A stretch of 64,000 bases of DNA from positions 324,699,919 to 324,763,918 of the forward strand of contig CM077643.1 in the NCBI GenBank assembly GCA_039707465.1, given 5' to 3'. Of this stretch, positions 35,303 through 48,008 are shown piece after piece. This DNA is from Rhabdophis nuchalis. Its lineage: Eukaryota > Chordata > Lepidosauria > Squamata > Natricidae. Every line of letters begins with the position of its first letter. Positions within the stretch are counted from its first letter, which is position 1. The translations under genes and the position numbers were made by a program. Below the pieces are notes generated by a model. It did not search any database. It was given only the letters and a program-made list of their open reading frames with translations, and was not told the origin of the DNA.

Positions 35303-36020
35303 TTTGGTTCTTGATTCAGGCAGGCTTCAAAATGGCCGTTCATGCCAAAGGCCCCTGAGAGAGGCTTGAATATAAAGTGAAAAAGCGGCCTTGCTGCAAA
35401 GAGCTTCCGCACGCCTGACCCCTTCTCCAAAACAGCCTTTAGAAGCTGACTTGGCTCTGTTCTTTTCCAAAAGGGGTAATAAAGAGGCACCATTCATTTA
35501 GGCCCAGTGGAACAGCCCTCACAGTTGACAGAGGCCTGTCAGTTGTGGGAAAGCCTGCACAGAATTAATTTGGTTCGGCAGAGAAGGCCCTGGGAGCGAT
35601 CGCACTTGCGCGGCAGGCCGAAGCTAGCCGGGGAGCAGAGTGCGCACCTGCCGCAGCAGGGACAAGGCCTCACAGCAAAGCTGCGCGTACGGCCCGCCTC
35701 CTAATAGCGCTTGACCTCACCCTCCTCTCCTAACCAGCAGCAGCCACAGCGAGGAATGCTGGAAACTCAGGTGGGGGAGGCTCAGGTAGGAGGTTAGTAT
35801 TGAGGCCTTAAAGGCAGCCGAAGGCCGGGGCCTGTGGCTGAATTGAGACAGGGAAGCCTGAGCCCTGGGCTGCTCCTGAAGGAGGGGGTCCCCTGTCTAC
35901 TCACAGCGCTCAATGTGATCAAATCCAAATCTCAATCTCTGATTCAAACAATTCAATTCCATTCAATTCAAACAATCAAATAGGAGTTGGACACCGAATA
36001 GTCCCAGAGCTGGAACTGAG

Positions 36021-36165
36021 TCGGAAACTGGGTGTGGCTACTCCGTAGGGGGTTATATACCATGCCTACTTAATTAATTAATTATTTAATATTATGACTC
36101 AGTCCAATCAGAGCGTGGATAGGTTTAACCCATACATGGATGCTATCTCCACCCTTATTGAGAAG
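36021..36165 (-). repeat. DIRS right inverted terminal repeat (5' end of element)
   Basis: Reverse complement of 30380-30500 (aaactgggtgtggctactcc ... aacccatacatggatgctat) plus a short outer extension (ctccacccttattgagaag) whose complement forms the second half of the internal complementary region. Confidence 0.92.
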
Positions 36166-37289
36166 AGAAGAGGACAAGCAGCAGTGATTACAGACTACAG
36201 ATTACAGACAGACTTGATTACAGCAGCAAGAAGTGCAGCATTGGGAGATTTGAAATACCAGTTAGGCACAGGTTTCTTTGAGAAAATTCTATCTACGTGG
36301 TCGCTAAGAGACTCGATGGCACATAATCAATGAACGAAGTGAGAGAGCAAAATTTGCTTTTCTGTTGTAGATATCTTATTCTTACACTGATAGAAGGAGG
36401 CAGAAGTCAAGGGCAGAGATTTAATCACATAATAATCAGGGCTGGAATTTAAAATGGGGCACATCATTAGTATGTTAATTAGTTTTTTCTTTCCTTGCCA
36501 GCTGCTAAGCTTGCAGAAGTAGCACAGAGAAGTGGCTTGGCAAATATATTTATCCTTTGATCTGTGTATGCCTTGCAGGGGAAAAAAAAACCTGTGGTAA
36601 ATTTGGAATGTTTTACTTCCTTTTGAATAAGTATGGCCTGAGCTTTATGCTTTAAAGATCCCAAAGCAGACGGTACATGCAATTAAGCCCATAACTCCAA
36701 TTGCATCTAAATTGTCCATTTTCTCCTGCTATAACCCCACCTTCTGATTTTATTTCAGTTGCTCTCGAGGTTTATCGGTGACTGCTCACATTGATGTTAA
36801 AGAATGTACATGGGATATCACCTAATATAATTATTTCACCATGGAACAGAAAACTTACTGAATTCTATTCTTGAGTCGTTTCCAAGCATGCAAAGGGATC
36901 TCTGTCTCTCTTCAATTCAGTTAACATAGAAGAAGCAAGTTAAAAAATTTTTTTTATGGCAGTTTAAGAGCAAATTGAAATATTATAAATTCAGGAACAA
37001 GATCATTCCGCCAAGAAATTAAAATATGCAGGAAGCAACTAAATGTAAAATACGGTTCAATCTTTCAGAATACTCTGATGTGACCTAAAATTACCTTTCT
37101 TTCTAGAAAACATGGTGTGCCTGAAAATGCCATTGGAGAACTGCTGAACCAGAATGCCTTGCTACTATTCTGTTCTCCCACCATCTGCATTGTATTAATT
37201 TTGGCAAATCCAGCATTGGTGTGGACACCATACTTTCTTTTGGAGGAGTATTACAGGGTCAGCCTAGTGTTGCAAAAATGTTGGTAGGT

Positions 37290-37505
37290 TCAGCTAGGTC
37301 ATGTCTAAACACCAAAAGCACACGGAACACTGTTATCTTCCCATTAAAGGAGGTCCCTATTTTTTTACTTGCATTTTGACATGCTGTCCAACTGCTAGAA
37401 CGTGAACTCAATCCGTTATGCAGCACTAGGGTTTCAAACCGCTGAATTGCCGACCTTACTGATCAACAAGCTAAGCGTCTTAGCCATTGAGTCACGGCGT
37501 CCCTG
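37290..37505. mobile_element. SINE copy (type 2), uninterrupted
   Basis: 'acggaacactgttatcttcc', 'tttttttacttgcattttga', 'gcagcactagggtttcaaac', 'gaattgccgaccttactgat' and 'aagctaagcgtcttagccat'. Corresponds to the right part of the split copy at 15665-16215. Confidence 0.75.
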
Positions 37506-38639
37506 CCTTAATTAAAGAGTTGGAAGGATTTTCTTCATTTGGGATAACCTAGATTTGGAGGTTTGACCAGAGGTTAGTTTGACAATAAAGCCTAGCTGGA
37601 ACAGGAGTGTTGAAATCAAATATCAGCTTTGAAGAGACACAGCAAGCACACAGTTGACCCTACTTTGGAGAAAATTATTCTGTTTCTGTGTAAAAGTTTT
37701 CTGGCCATATTGGCATATATGTACAGGATTTGGAGAAATATGTCCTATTTTGTCCTTTTGGGGGTAAGTTGTTTCTTCTTTTAAACAATCTGCAGTCAAA
37801 AGAAATACAGAATTTAGAGGTTTCAATTTTTTTCCTTTTTTGGGGTGGGAGGGTGGGAGGAGGGACAGTGGACATATTTGGAATGTTGAGAGCATGTTAT
37901 AGACAGTGAAACAAAATGGCCACTATAATGGAAAGGAAACCTAGAAATATGCTTCCTATTTTTACTTCATGCCTTTCAGAAACACTTTCTAGCCTTAGCT
38001 TGCTTTCCCTTTCTTTTCTGAGAAAGTGTAGCATATTTCTAAACGATATAATGGGCTGCAGCCATCAACCATTTGATCTCCTATACATATCTCTGGGGTA
38101 TTAAATAATTTGTTAAAAAAAAACATATTTGGGAGTTATCCTTTAATCATGCTATTTTCCTATCAATTTATTTTTTGATCTAATGAATGTTTAAATAAAA
38201 TCTGCCAGCACAATCTTCTAGGACAGGGAGCCTTGTAGGTGCCAAGGAAAATTTGGGTGTTTCTTTGGGTCCAAATTAAGAAACCCTGATTTATTGCTCA
38301 AGTATTTTAGTTGTAATTTAAGTTAAACTTCATTATTTTGTGAGTGTTATTTTGCTACTTGAAGTTGCAGAATTATGTCTTGTGTTGACCGGCTCAAAGT
38401 AGTTGGATCTACTCATTGTGAATGGCCTTCCATAAAACAAGTTCCCTATGTCACTAGGGAAATGTTGGTGATACTTGTGAAACTTTAAAGGCATGTATTT
38501 AATTGCTTGGTAATCATGCTTTCTTAATTCTTCACTTTTAAGATACTGACCTGCTAAAATGTTTCTAACCATCAATTTATCATAATTGTTTCATTGCATG
38601 GCAAAATAGACAAACTGAAGAGTCAGTGAAACAAAACAA

Positions 38640-38795
38640 TAACAGATCAACAGAGTTGGAAAGGACCTTGCAGGTCATCTAGTCCAACCCCCTGCCCAAG
38701 CAGGAGACCCTACATGTGACTCTACCTAGGATCGAACTCACAACCTCCTGCTTTTGAAGCAAGAGCTCTACCTCTAGGCCACAGCAGCTTAATAA
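38640..38795 (-). mobile_element. tRNA-CR1 composite SINE, reverse
   Basis: On the minus strand the head is tRNA-like: box A 'tggcctagaggtagagctct', box B 'tgagttcgatcctagg'. It runs straight into a CR1 3' tail (gggggttggactagatgacc; aaggtcctttccaactctgt). This architecture lets a SINE use the CR1 machinery. Confidence 0.8.
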
Positions 38796-38930
38796 GTAAC
38801 TAACCCAGTGGTAGATGCAAAAGTGTATTTGAAAAGTATTTACTAAGATTGCTATACTGTTCAGCATCAGAAACTAATAGCAATGGCTACAAATTTAGTG
38901 GCTCTTCTACAGAAAGTTTGTCCTCTAAAA

Positions 38931-39370
38931 TAGAGGTCCCCAACCTTTTTGGCACCAGGGACCGGTTTTATGTAAAAAAAATTCTGTGGACCGGTGGGAG
39001 CCTCCAGCGGGTGAGTCGAGTCACGTGGGCTGCATGCGCGTTCGGCGGTCTCGTGCAACTGGGCGGGAAAGCTGCCAGAGGTCCCGGGCAAAGGATCCTC
39101 GGCTGGGGCAGGGAAGGACGGGCTGTGCCCCGGGCAGGAGGGCCTGGCAGCCCCTTCCCTCCACGCAGGGCCCCGAATTCCGCCCCCCCCCAACGCAGGC
39201 CATTGCCCCCGTCCTGCCCCCGGAGAGTGCCCCGGCCAGCCGCCAGGATAGCGGAGCGTTTGCTACACTTTCCTAAGAGTTGCGCTACTCTCTCTGCTGC
39301 TCACTCTGGCCCGGTTACTATCAAGCCACGGACCGACACCGGTCCATGGACCGGGGGTTGGGGACCCCTG
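38931..39370. mobile_element. Non-autonomous hAT element, family D
   Basis: Starts tagaggtccccaaccttttt and ends ggttggggacccctg, with perfect 8-bp duplication ctctaaaa (38923-38930 and 39371-39378). GC-rich interior that yields a spurious 175-codon ORF. Confidence 0.9.
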
Positions 39371-42261
39371 CTCTAAAAGGACCTATAGTGTAAGAATGAA
39401 ATGAGGAGGACATTATTATGTCACCATGCTGTAGGAGTTTGTATGGTTTTTTTGTCAGTGGATGGACCAAAATCTCTCTTGTATAGTATGAAATCTACCT
39501 TCTGACAACGGTGTCAAACACTGTAGGAGGCTTTTTAGCAGATGAAAATTCTTCTGTGGAACAGGTAAAATTTATGTGCTAAATGTTAATTGTTTGGGTT
39601 AATTTAGGATACATATATGGAATCTCAGTGTCTTGAAGTTTTTGTTTCAGTTCAGATCAGGCTGTTTCAGGAAAGTTGAAGTCAGTTTGCCGGCTGATAG
39701 ACCATAATGTTTGGTGATAACATCTAGTTATCCTTCCCCCCCCCACCCCCAATCCCCTGTCCCTTTTGTGGTTCTAGAATCCAGAAGGCATTTTCAAGAT
39801 TTCTGACATCAAAAAAGCTTATTTCTCAATTCACCCCACACCCACTTCCACAAAGTATTGGTTTTTACTTTGCTGAGAAGTCTTAGAGAAAGTTTTTTTC
39901 TAAAAGTATCTTCAGCTTTTCAAATTTGAAGCCGATCCTTTGGAGCATGCCAGGGCAGGAACACAACACCTGTCTGCAACTTTTTAGAGCAGCCACACCT
40001 TTACTTGGAATTGCGTGGTTGCCCTCTGCAGCTGTTTGGGATCCTGAGAAAAGAGGAACTTGGCTGGAAGAATTGCAGACAGATCCTAGCTTCTGAAATG
40101 TCTGTCCCCCACCCCCCTTTTTTTAAAATTGGAAGTACCTTTCTACAACTGATATTGCAAATGCCTCATTACATAAGTTATTATACATTTTCTTTTTTCT
40201 TCTGCTACCATATTTCATAAGCACAACTAAAACCAAACAGAAACCTACATTCCTCTTGCCAGTTTGGTATCGTATGATTCCTGCAGGCCTATATGCATTC
40301 CTAGAGCAAACCATTTTTTTCTTTTTTACATAAAAAAGAGGAAAGATAAATAGAACTGGAAATAACCAAAGATGAAAACTGCTGGGACTTGTAGTTTAAT
40401 ACTGTCAAGAAAATCAACTTACTCACCCTTCAATTAAAATTAGAAAAAAATTGTATTCTACTGGCTTTGTCAAAATCATTAATCAGTGGAAAACTAGTTC
40501 ATTTAACATTCAGTTATTTCTAATTGTGACATTTTGCTCCTGTGTTATTATTTCAAAGCACCATCTTCAAACATGTTGCTGTTTCTGGTGAATTAGGGTC
40601 CAGATTTGACAAGTGATGCCGATAGGAGGTGAAAACGACAACAACAATAAAGCACATCTACAAAATGTAAAATACAATCATTACAATGATTTTGTTAAAA
40701 CTGAAGGCATAATTTCCTCCTAATTCTAATTACAAGGTGCTTTGTTCAGCAGCATGTCTATTCTTGCAAGCAAACAATTCAATAGAATGAGAATAAAGAT
40801 CCAATTCAACAAATAATCTGCCTTGTTTGTTGGATTAAATTGAAGGGAAGGGCATTCCACAGATATTCCCCTTTTGCCTAGTTCCATTACTGAAATAGAT
40901 GAAATACTTCTCTTCATGGAAAAACAATGCTGTTAATGGAATATAATCCACAACGCCCATTATTGGCCATCTAGGTTAATAGCCTTTTTAAAGTGCATTC
41001 AAAATGGCTTAATAGCATTTTAAAAGCACATTTTCCAAAATCTGTACAATAAAATGAAATATGGTGATTCTCTTGTCATTTCAACATGAGCCTACTAATC
41101 TTACTGTTCCCCCTCCCCCAAATTATAAGACTGGGTAAAGTTCTGAATTCTGTATTTTAATTAATGGAGTTTATATACGTACATTTCACCCTGGCAGTGA
41201 AATGTGTGCTTCCTGTGAATGAAAAAGTAATGTTTAGATGGGAAATTTCATAATTCTCTGGGATTATGAAATATCAGCAAATGAGACAAAAGTGGAGGCC
41301 AGAAAGAACTTTGGGAATAAAGCTTGTTGAGAAAAGAAAGGAAAACCAACAACAAGGAAAGTTACATTTTTGTTATGAAACAATGCAGTATATCTTTTAT
41401 TTTATAAAAAGCTGGGGAAAAATCGTTTTAGATACGTAACTGCTTAACTGGGGATTGTCTCAACTCTGCAAAATGTATTTTACACATGATAATTCAAGTA
41501 AAAATATTTTGAAACTATGTGAGTTTTGAATAAGGTTTTTCAAGCACTCTGCAAATTGATGTCATCTGGTGGCTCATATAGCAACTCCTCATTGTTTTTA
41601 TTGTTAAAAATATTTTCAGAGTCCAGAGTTCTCTTATCTTACAAAAATTATAAGGTACTATGAGACAGTGATATGTTGTAAGATGTTATGAAATTCATAT
41701 TCAAACAGCATAGACTGGTATGCAGAGATAAAAAGTTGTGAAGGGTATTAGTTTCCATTCTCTCTTTTAATGTTAATGTTTCTAAATACTGTGGCTAAAA
41801 ATACACTATTGACCTCACCTGTAGCATTGGTAGATTTGTTTAAGTGTACTTGACTTTCTAGAAATTGGACTCTGGGGTTACAGTTTTCAGCAAGATATCC
41901 TTTCTTGATTACTTTGAAGTCAGTGTGATTAGAAACTTTAATCTGGGAGTTAGATTGCAGCCTAAGGCCATATGGATACATTTAATAGCTACTTTTCTCT
42001 GTGCAAAATATCTCTAATTAGAATACCAGACATGAAGCTATAGACTGAAATAGACATTATCCTTGTGATCTTCAGTTGTTTTAAGAGTTTCTTTTGCAAA
42101 CTTCTGCTGTGATGGTTTAGTTTAATTAAATGATTAGTACAACTTTTTCTACTAAGAAAAAATTATAGGTATTGGTAGTTTGAAAATAAATGTTCTTTGG
42201 TGTATAGAACAAATCTGGATAGTGTTGCATTTATTATTATTAATTGAATGCTATGCACTAT

Positions 42262-42363
42262 ACAATACAATAGCAGAGTTGGAAGGCACCTTGTAGGTCT
42301 TCTAGTCCAACCCCCTGCGTGGGCAGGAACCTTATACCATTTCAGACAAACGGCTATCTAACA
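42262..42363 (-). mobile_element. CR1 LINE 3' end, reverse
   Basis: 'gcagagttggaaggcacctt', 'gtaggtcttctagtccaacc' and 'aaacggctatctaacatc'. Starts with an acaat run. Joined directly to the L2-type fragment that follows. Confidence 0.82.
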
Positions 42364-42365
42364 TC

Positions 42366-42790
42366 CTGCCTCATACATCCTCATGGCCGATTCGCTCCCA
42401 CAGAGAGGGACTTCTCCGGGTGCCGTCCACTAGACTTTGTCAGCGGGCGACGCCCGGGGGAAGGGCTCTCTCTGTGGCGGGCCCAGCCCTCTGGAACGAC
42501 CTTCCCCCCGACATTAGAACGACCACGGACTTCTGCTCCTTCCGTCTAAAACTAAAAACACATCTTTTCTGCTTGGCCGGCCTAGGGTAGTCTCTCTCTA
42601 TGGGGTTTTAGTTGCTTTAACTGGGAATTTTAGTATGTTAATGGGGTATTTTAGCACAGGTATATGTTTAATTTGTTTTTAATGTGTTTGTATATTTATT
42701 GTTTTAGTTTTCCCTGTGCACCGCTCTGAGTCCCTATGGGGAGAGGGAGCGGTCAACAAATTAAAATTATTATTATTATTATTATTATCT
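42366..42790 (+). mobile_element. L2-type LINE 3' end
   Basis: Coding part 'cgattcgctcccacagagag', 'ggcgggcccagccctctgga' and 'acgaccttccccccgacatt', then the tail 'caccgctctgagtccctatg' and (att)n. The frame is broken. Confidence 0.82.
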
Positions 42791-43544
42791 CCTATGTAAT
42801 TTTCCAGGATGTGTACATTTTTGTATCTAACAATGTGTGCTGGATAGGGAAAAGAAATGGCACATTCTATGTGTAAATGAATTTATTATGATTTAGAAAT
42901 TCAGATTTGTCTTGTCTTGTATAATGCACCTGATTCTCAGCAGCTTCATAACTAACTAACTTTACTCTTCCCCTTAGTTGAAATTATAACGGGGAATCGT
43001 ATTTGAAGTAATCTCACCACAGGATGATTGCTAGCTTTCTGTGTGCTTTATCATTTCTGATTGAGGATCAACTAATGTGTACAACGGTACTACAAAAACT
43101 GTCATGTCCGATTGTAGTCTTCAATTGGGCAAAAATAAGTATAGGGGAACAATTGTTGAATCGAGGTAACTTAAATGGGCTGATTTACAGAATGCTGTGA
43201 CCCCTGACTCCCTTGGGAATTAAATCTGAGAAAGTAGTTGCTGCTTCAGTACTATTGCACTATTGCTGCTCGAGCAGAGATATTGCACTTCCATAGTCAG
43301 CTCTGTTCACACGATTCTCGTTTTTAGCATTCCCGGACAACAAGTGAATGGTGAAGCCAGAAGGGACTGATATGATTGCTGATGGTCTTTGCCACCTTCC
43401 CACTAGCATTTGTGGGGAGCTTGGAGGAAGAAACTCAATGGAGAATGTAGCAGAGAAAGTTTGCAAGTTGTGTGGGGCCACATTCATGCACTCCCTTGAG
43501 TTTCACTGTGCTGGCCACAAGCGTGCTCCCTTGCCACTTATTTG

Positions 43545-43868
43545 CCTGTGGGAAGGGAGGGAAGTAGAGGGAGGGAAGGAAGGAAGGAGGAGGGAGAGAA
43601 GGAGGGAAAGAAGGAAAGGGAGGGAGGAAGAAACAGGGATGAAGGAATGGGGGAGGAATGAAGGGAGGAAAGAAGGAGGAGGGAGGAAGAGAGGGAAGGA
43701 AGGAAGGAAAGAATAAAGAAACAAGGGAAGGGAGGGATGAAGAAAGATAGAGGAAAGAAGGAAGGGTAGGAAGTAAGAAACAGGAAAGAAGGAAGAGAAT
43801 GAAGCAAGCATGCAAAGAAGGAATGGTAGGAAGGAGGGAGAGAAAGAAAGAGGGAAGCAAGAAAACAT
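43545..43868. repeat. Polypurine (GGAA/GAGG)n tract
   Basis: About 320 bp, nearly all purine on the + strand, with ggaagg, gggagg and gaaaga units in irregular order. Long Ser/Pro/Phe-rich reading frames on the minus strand are by-products of composition. Confidence 0.93.
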
Positions 43869-44122
43869 GAAAACTGTTGTGTCTTCTGTGTCAATCAGGG
43901 TTGAGGTTTTGTATGTTTCTCATCCATTCCAAGCAGGAGATTCTGTTTCTGTGCAGAGATTGTAGCATGTTTCAGCAGCGAGGCAGCTCCCATCTTGAAG
44001 AGATGCTAGACCTAAAACTGTCTCCAAGATTTGCTGGCTCCTTCGGTATAGCTTCGAGTGCATGTATGTATGGGGAGCACAGAAGCCCACATCTGAAAAG
44101 GAGAGTCTGAGAAGCTCTAGTC

Positions 44123-44222
44123 CAGAGGTTCCCAAACTTGGCAACTTTAAGACTTGTGGACTTCAACTCCCAGAATTCAGAAGTCCACAAGTCTTAAAGT
44201 TGCCAAGCTTGGGAACTTCTGT
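44123..44222. mobile_element. Foldback hAT-like element
   Basis: Ends cagaggttcccaaacttgg and ccaagcttgggaacttctg; arms meet at ccagaattcag. Flanks ctctagtc and gtctagtc (one mismatch). Confidence 0.87.
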
Positions 44223-44599
44223 GTCTAGTCTAATAGCAAGGTTCTGTTTGTGGTTGCTAGGATACAGCCATATGCATCCCCCTAATTGCTCCATCTTCAG
44301 CTCTTGGTTCACCTCTTTTAAAAAATATATTATAGTCTTTAAATGAAAAGATGGATTATTTGTGAGGGTGTGAAAAATAGAATTGGAAGATTTTTTCAAG
44401 GATGCATTGAGAATGGGTTTTGGTGGGTATTTTTTAATGTATCTAGTAAATTATTAATTACAACCAATGGATTTATTATGCTGATTTGTGCTGAGGAAAT
44501 GGTGTCATCCATACTCACACATGCACAAAAGCACTGGGGTGGATTTTTTGAGAGGAGGTCAGTTTGCCAACTCTTACAGAACTTGATACGACACATACA

Positions 44600-44970
44600 A
44601 TACAATTCAATGCAATAGCAGAGTTGGAAGGGACCTTGTAGGTCTTCTAGTCCAACCCCCTGCGTGGGCAGGAACCTTATACCATTTCAGACAAATGGCT
44701 ATCTAACATCTTTTTAAAGACTTCCAGGGTTGGGGCATTCGCAACTTCTGGAGGCAAGCTGTTCCAGAGGTTAATTGTTCTAACTGTCAGGAAATTTCTC
44801 CTCAGTTCTAAGTTGCTTCTCTCCTTGATTATTTTCCACCCATTGCTTCTTGTCCTGCCCCCAGGTGCCTTGGAGAATAGTTTGACTCCCTCTTCTTTGT
44901 GGCAGCCTCTGAGATATCAGAACACTGCTATCATGTCTCCCCTGTATCTCAGAGGGTGCCACAAAGAGGA
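44600..44970 (-). mobile_element. CR1 LINE 3' region, reverse
   Basis: The longest CR1 piece: 'gcagagttggaagggacctt', 'tctagtccaaccccctgcgt', 'gaggcaagctgttccagagg', 'ctcctcagttctaagttgct' and 'gttataagaagcttttgc'. All are in the order of the reversed CR1 3' end. Confidence 0.85.
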
Positions 44971-47054
44971 GGCTTTGTTATAAGAAGCTTTTGCTCCTCT
45001 ATGATCTGACATGAGACAAGCGCAATTTGTTAGGGTTGTACTATAAGACTGACTTTAGAAATTCAAAAATCTGACAAGAGAAATGACAGTACGGTAGTTA
45101 AAAACGAACAGGGAAACACCAGATTCTCAAAGTAATCTGTCCCTGTCTTTATGGTGAACAAAGAAATATATTTTTTCTTGAACAAAGAAATATATTTTCA
45201 ATGTGAAATAGCTAAATGCCAATTCATGACATTTAGCTCATATGTCCTGTAGTTTGAACAGATTTTTGTAACACAAGGCATTCTTTGTTAATCAACTCAC
45301 CAGTGCAAGACTTCTATGGCAACACCCAGCAACTGTTGATAAATGTCCACTGTTATAGGCAATTATCACTGGCTCTACATTCTGCATTTTGTTTCTTTTC
45401 GACCTCACCTGTTCATAATCTTGATCCTCTACAACCATGTGTGTGAATCTGCTTTTAAGTCATGATGACAATTGATGTACAGTATTTATTGGAGGTGGTA
45501 CCATTCTGAGATTATTTTTATTGTCATCTCATTGTCTCCTGTGTGTATGATAGAAAACGAATGGTAAACTTCAGTCTATTTATAAACCAAGAGGTAAATT
45601 GCTTTTTCTGGATCAATTCTAGGTAATGTCAGCAAAGTTCTGTAGCTTTGCTGTAGCCAGATTATTTTCTGAGGCCATGTATAGGAAATAGGTGACTTCC
45701 ATGCAACAACATGAGAATGAAGAGAAATACATTTTTTGGTATAAAGATACTTAATTTGCCTTTCTCAAACATTTGTGAAGCCACAATGCACTTGCAAAAC
45801 CCATAGTTTTTAAACTGTTGATGAAGTTTGTAACTCGAAACACGTACATGCATACACAAATGCAGGGCTTACAGTAGGGAAAGGTGCACTAAAATGCATC
45901 ACAATAAGAACATTTAAACCAGGTAAATGTGCATGTACAAATGACATGTTCATATTGAAGTTTAGTTCCACCAAATAGGTAGTTTTGTGCATTGGTAGGC
46001 TGTTATGTGTTTATGATAAGGAATGGAAGAAATGGTACAAAGTAGCATCAACTAATTTGCCCATCTGTAATTTACAGTAGTAATACTGGCTCCAAGTTCA
46101 TTTCCAGACACAATTCATTGGGTTCACTGTGTCATAAAAATGTAAATGAAGCACCTCTGCTTCAAAAAGCTTTGTATAAGAAAAGCATTTTTTCAGTTAA
46201 TGTACTCCAAAATTACCTAGCTTGTTAAAGCATCTTAAATTGTATGAGGAGACCTGAGAAATACAAAAGGAATCCTTGTTCCCCATAATCAGTCCCACTG
46301 AACTCTCAAGCTATAGCACTTCATCTCTCAGTTCTGCCAATATCTGGGGCACATTTTAGGATTGTTTTTGCAGCATGTGAGAAAGAGTCTTCTACTGTAA
46401 ATAGTTACGTTCGAACTGTAGAGGTTCTTCTTCTCTAGAAAGAATTGTCTAGGCCTTCCAGACCCTTCTTTGCAGGGGTAAAACTCCCCTCTGCTTTGTG
46501 AAGGGTTTGAGTAGCAGTCTACCCATGGACATCTGAAAAAGGACAGGTTTTTTTTAAAAAAAAAGTCAGGATGGGAGCCAGCTATGCAATGGAAGTGCTG
46601 GATTGTGCATTTAAAAAAGGCAGAGTTTTGATTGCACTGGTCTTGGCCAGGTTTATATTATGCCCCTGGTTCTTCCAGTCTCATGCAAGACATTGGCAGA
46701 ACTAGGAGATGTCTGTCTTCTAGTTAGGACTCCTCCCTATTGTGCCATGCTTTGATATGTTTCAAGGGATTCTACATTGATGTTTTGAATTCTTTTTTTT
46801 AAAAAATTGTTATTATGGTCCATTGTGCTTTGCTGCTGCAATAGTTGTATATTTCTTTTGCTGTTATACACCAAATGATAGGAGATATGTTCAAATAACA
46901 CATACGCTATAAAAATCACTTTGTTCCATAGAGCACAAGTTCCATAGTTTTTGAAGGAACTTGTATCTCCTGTTCCGGAAAACATACTTGTTTCAATTTC
47001 AGAAAAAAGGGAATTGAAGAGATCCAATTCTTCATCCTGTTCTGTGATGTACTG

Positions 47055-47151
47055 CAGGGGTCTCCAAACTTTGCAACTTTAAGTCTGAAGGACTTCAGCT
47101 CCCAGAGCTGAAGTCCTTCAGACTTAAAGTTGCAAAGGTTGGAGACCCCTG
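47055..47151. mobile_element. Foldback hAT-like element, almost perfect palindrome
   Basis: 97 bp, caggggtctccaaactttgc to tggagacccctg, symmetric about gagctcccagagctg. Perfect 8-bp duplication atgtactg on both sides. The most symmetric copy in the window. Confidence 0.92.
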
Positions 47152-47413
47152 ATGTACTGTACTAGACTGCTCTAGGATTTGCTATGAAAGGGTTTATGTG
47201 AGTGAAATAAGCAAAGAAGATAGGATGTGTGTCCAAAAATAAATGTGCAAAGTCAAGTTTGTATTGAGGAAAACTTGATTTACCGTAGCTATTTTACTAA
47301 ACTTGGGGATGGAATTGCTGGTAAAATTGATAGAGTGCCACTTTTCTATCGAAAATATGGACATTTAATAAACCTTTGCTTGGTATAGGCATTTACAGGT
47401 GGTAACAATTGCT

Positions 47414-47845
47414 CAGTGCTGGGCTTCAGGGTTTAGTGATCATAGTCTAGATAGTAATTATCCTGACATTTCACCATCAAGTGTGGCTGCCATCTTCAGA
47501 AGCAAGATGGTGTGCTAGGCAGACCACCGGGGACTAAGCAGGAACTGACTGGACTGTTTTTATAATCAAGTGATATGACCTAATTTTATAACAAGGTGAT
47601 ACCAAGAAAACAATCAATCAGGATTGAGCAAAAGAACCAACCAGAGTCTAGCTTGCATTAATCTGCACCAATCCAAAACCATCTTGACTAAAGACCAATC
47701 AGGTTGTTTGTCTATAAAGACAGGAGCTCAGTCAGTGCCTGCTTAATTGCTTGTAGTCAGCCTAGAGACCCTCTGAAGGTGTCAGCCACAGTAGTTGGTG
47801 AAATGTTTCTAGACCACGGCCACTAAACTAAAAAGCTCAGCACTG
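47414..47845. mobile_element. Unclassified element with ~90-bp inverted ends
   Basis: Left end cagtgctgggcttcagggtt; right end gaaagctcagcactg-like (aaagctcagcactg). The inverted ends also share 'gcagccaca' and 'ggtgaaatgt' inside, about 90 bp in from each border. No protein and no clear target duplication. It could be a DNA transposon or a Penelope-related structure with paired ends. Confidence 0.5.
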
Positions 47846-48008
47846 CCAGATGTTTGTTTGCTTCTATTGTATTGTTAGAGGATAATCTCACAATATCCTT
47901 TGAAAATGATCAAATGATCTCTTTTACCAAGTAAGTATAAAAATGTGTGTTTTAAAGTACTACACATGCTAGTTATCCTATATTTAAGTTAATCTTGTTA
48001 TTATAGTG

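Larger units (their letters stand above)
30334..36165 (-). mobile_element. DIRS-type tyrosine-recombinase retrotransposon, decayed
   Basis: About 5.8 kb, transcribed right to left. The ends are inverted repeats (30380-30500 and 36021-36150) with unequal outer extensions. Near the 3' end an internal complementary region (30628-30722) carries the complement of both outer ends joined together, the hallmark of DIRS elements, which replicate through a circle. Between them, on the minus strand and in order, are gag-like, RT, RNase H and tyrosine recombinase remnants, all broken by stops and frameshifts. A SINE (32409-32545) and another tail with (ATC)n (34110-34222) sit inside. No target duplication is evident, as expected for the recombinase mechanism. 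Confidence 0.92.

Noticed and set aside
30629..35493. Many ORFs of 80-170 codons on both strands that could be mistaken for host genes
   Set aside because: The minus-strand ones are pieces of the DIRS element; the plus-strand ones are shadows.
38849..39376. 175-codon + strand ORF
   Set aside because: Created by the GC-rich hAT family D copy at 38931-39370; no conserved domain.
43435..43894. Several overlapping Ser/Pro/Phe-rich ORFs of about 120-140 codons
   Set aside because: Composition artefact of the polypurine tract.
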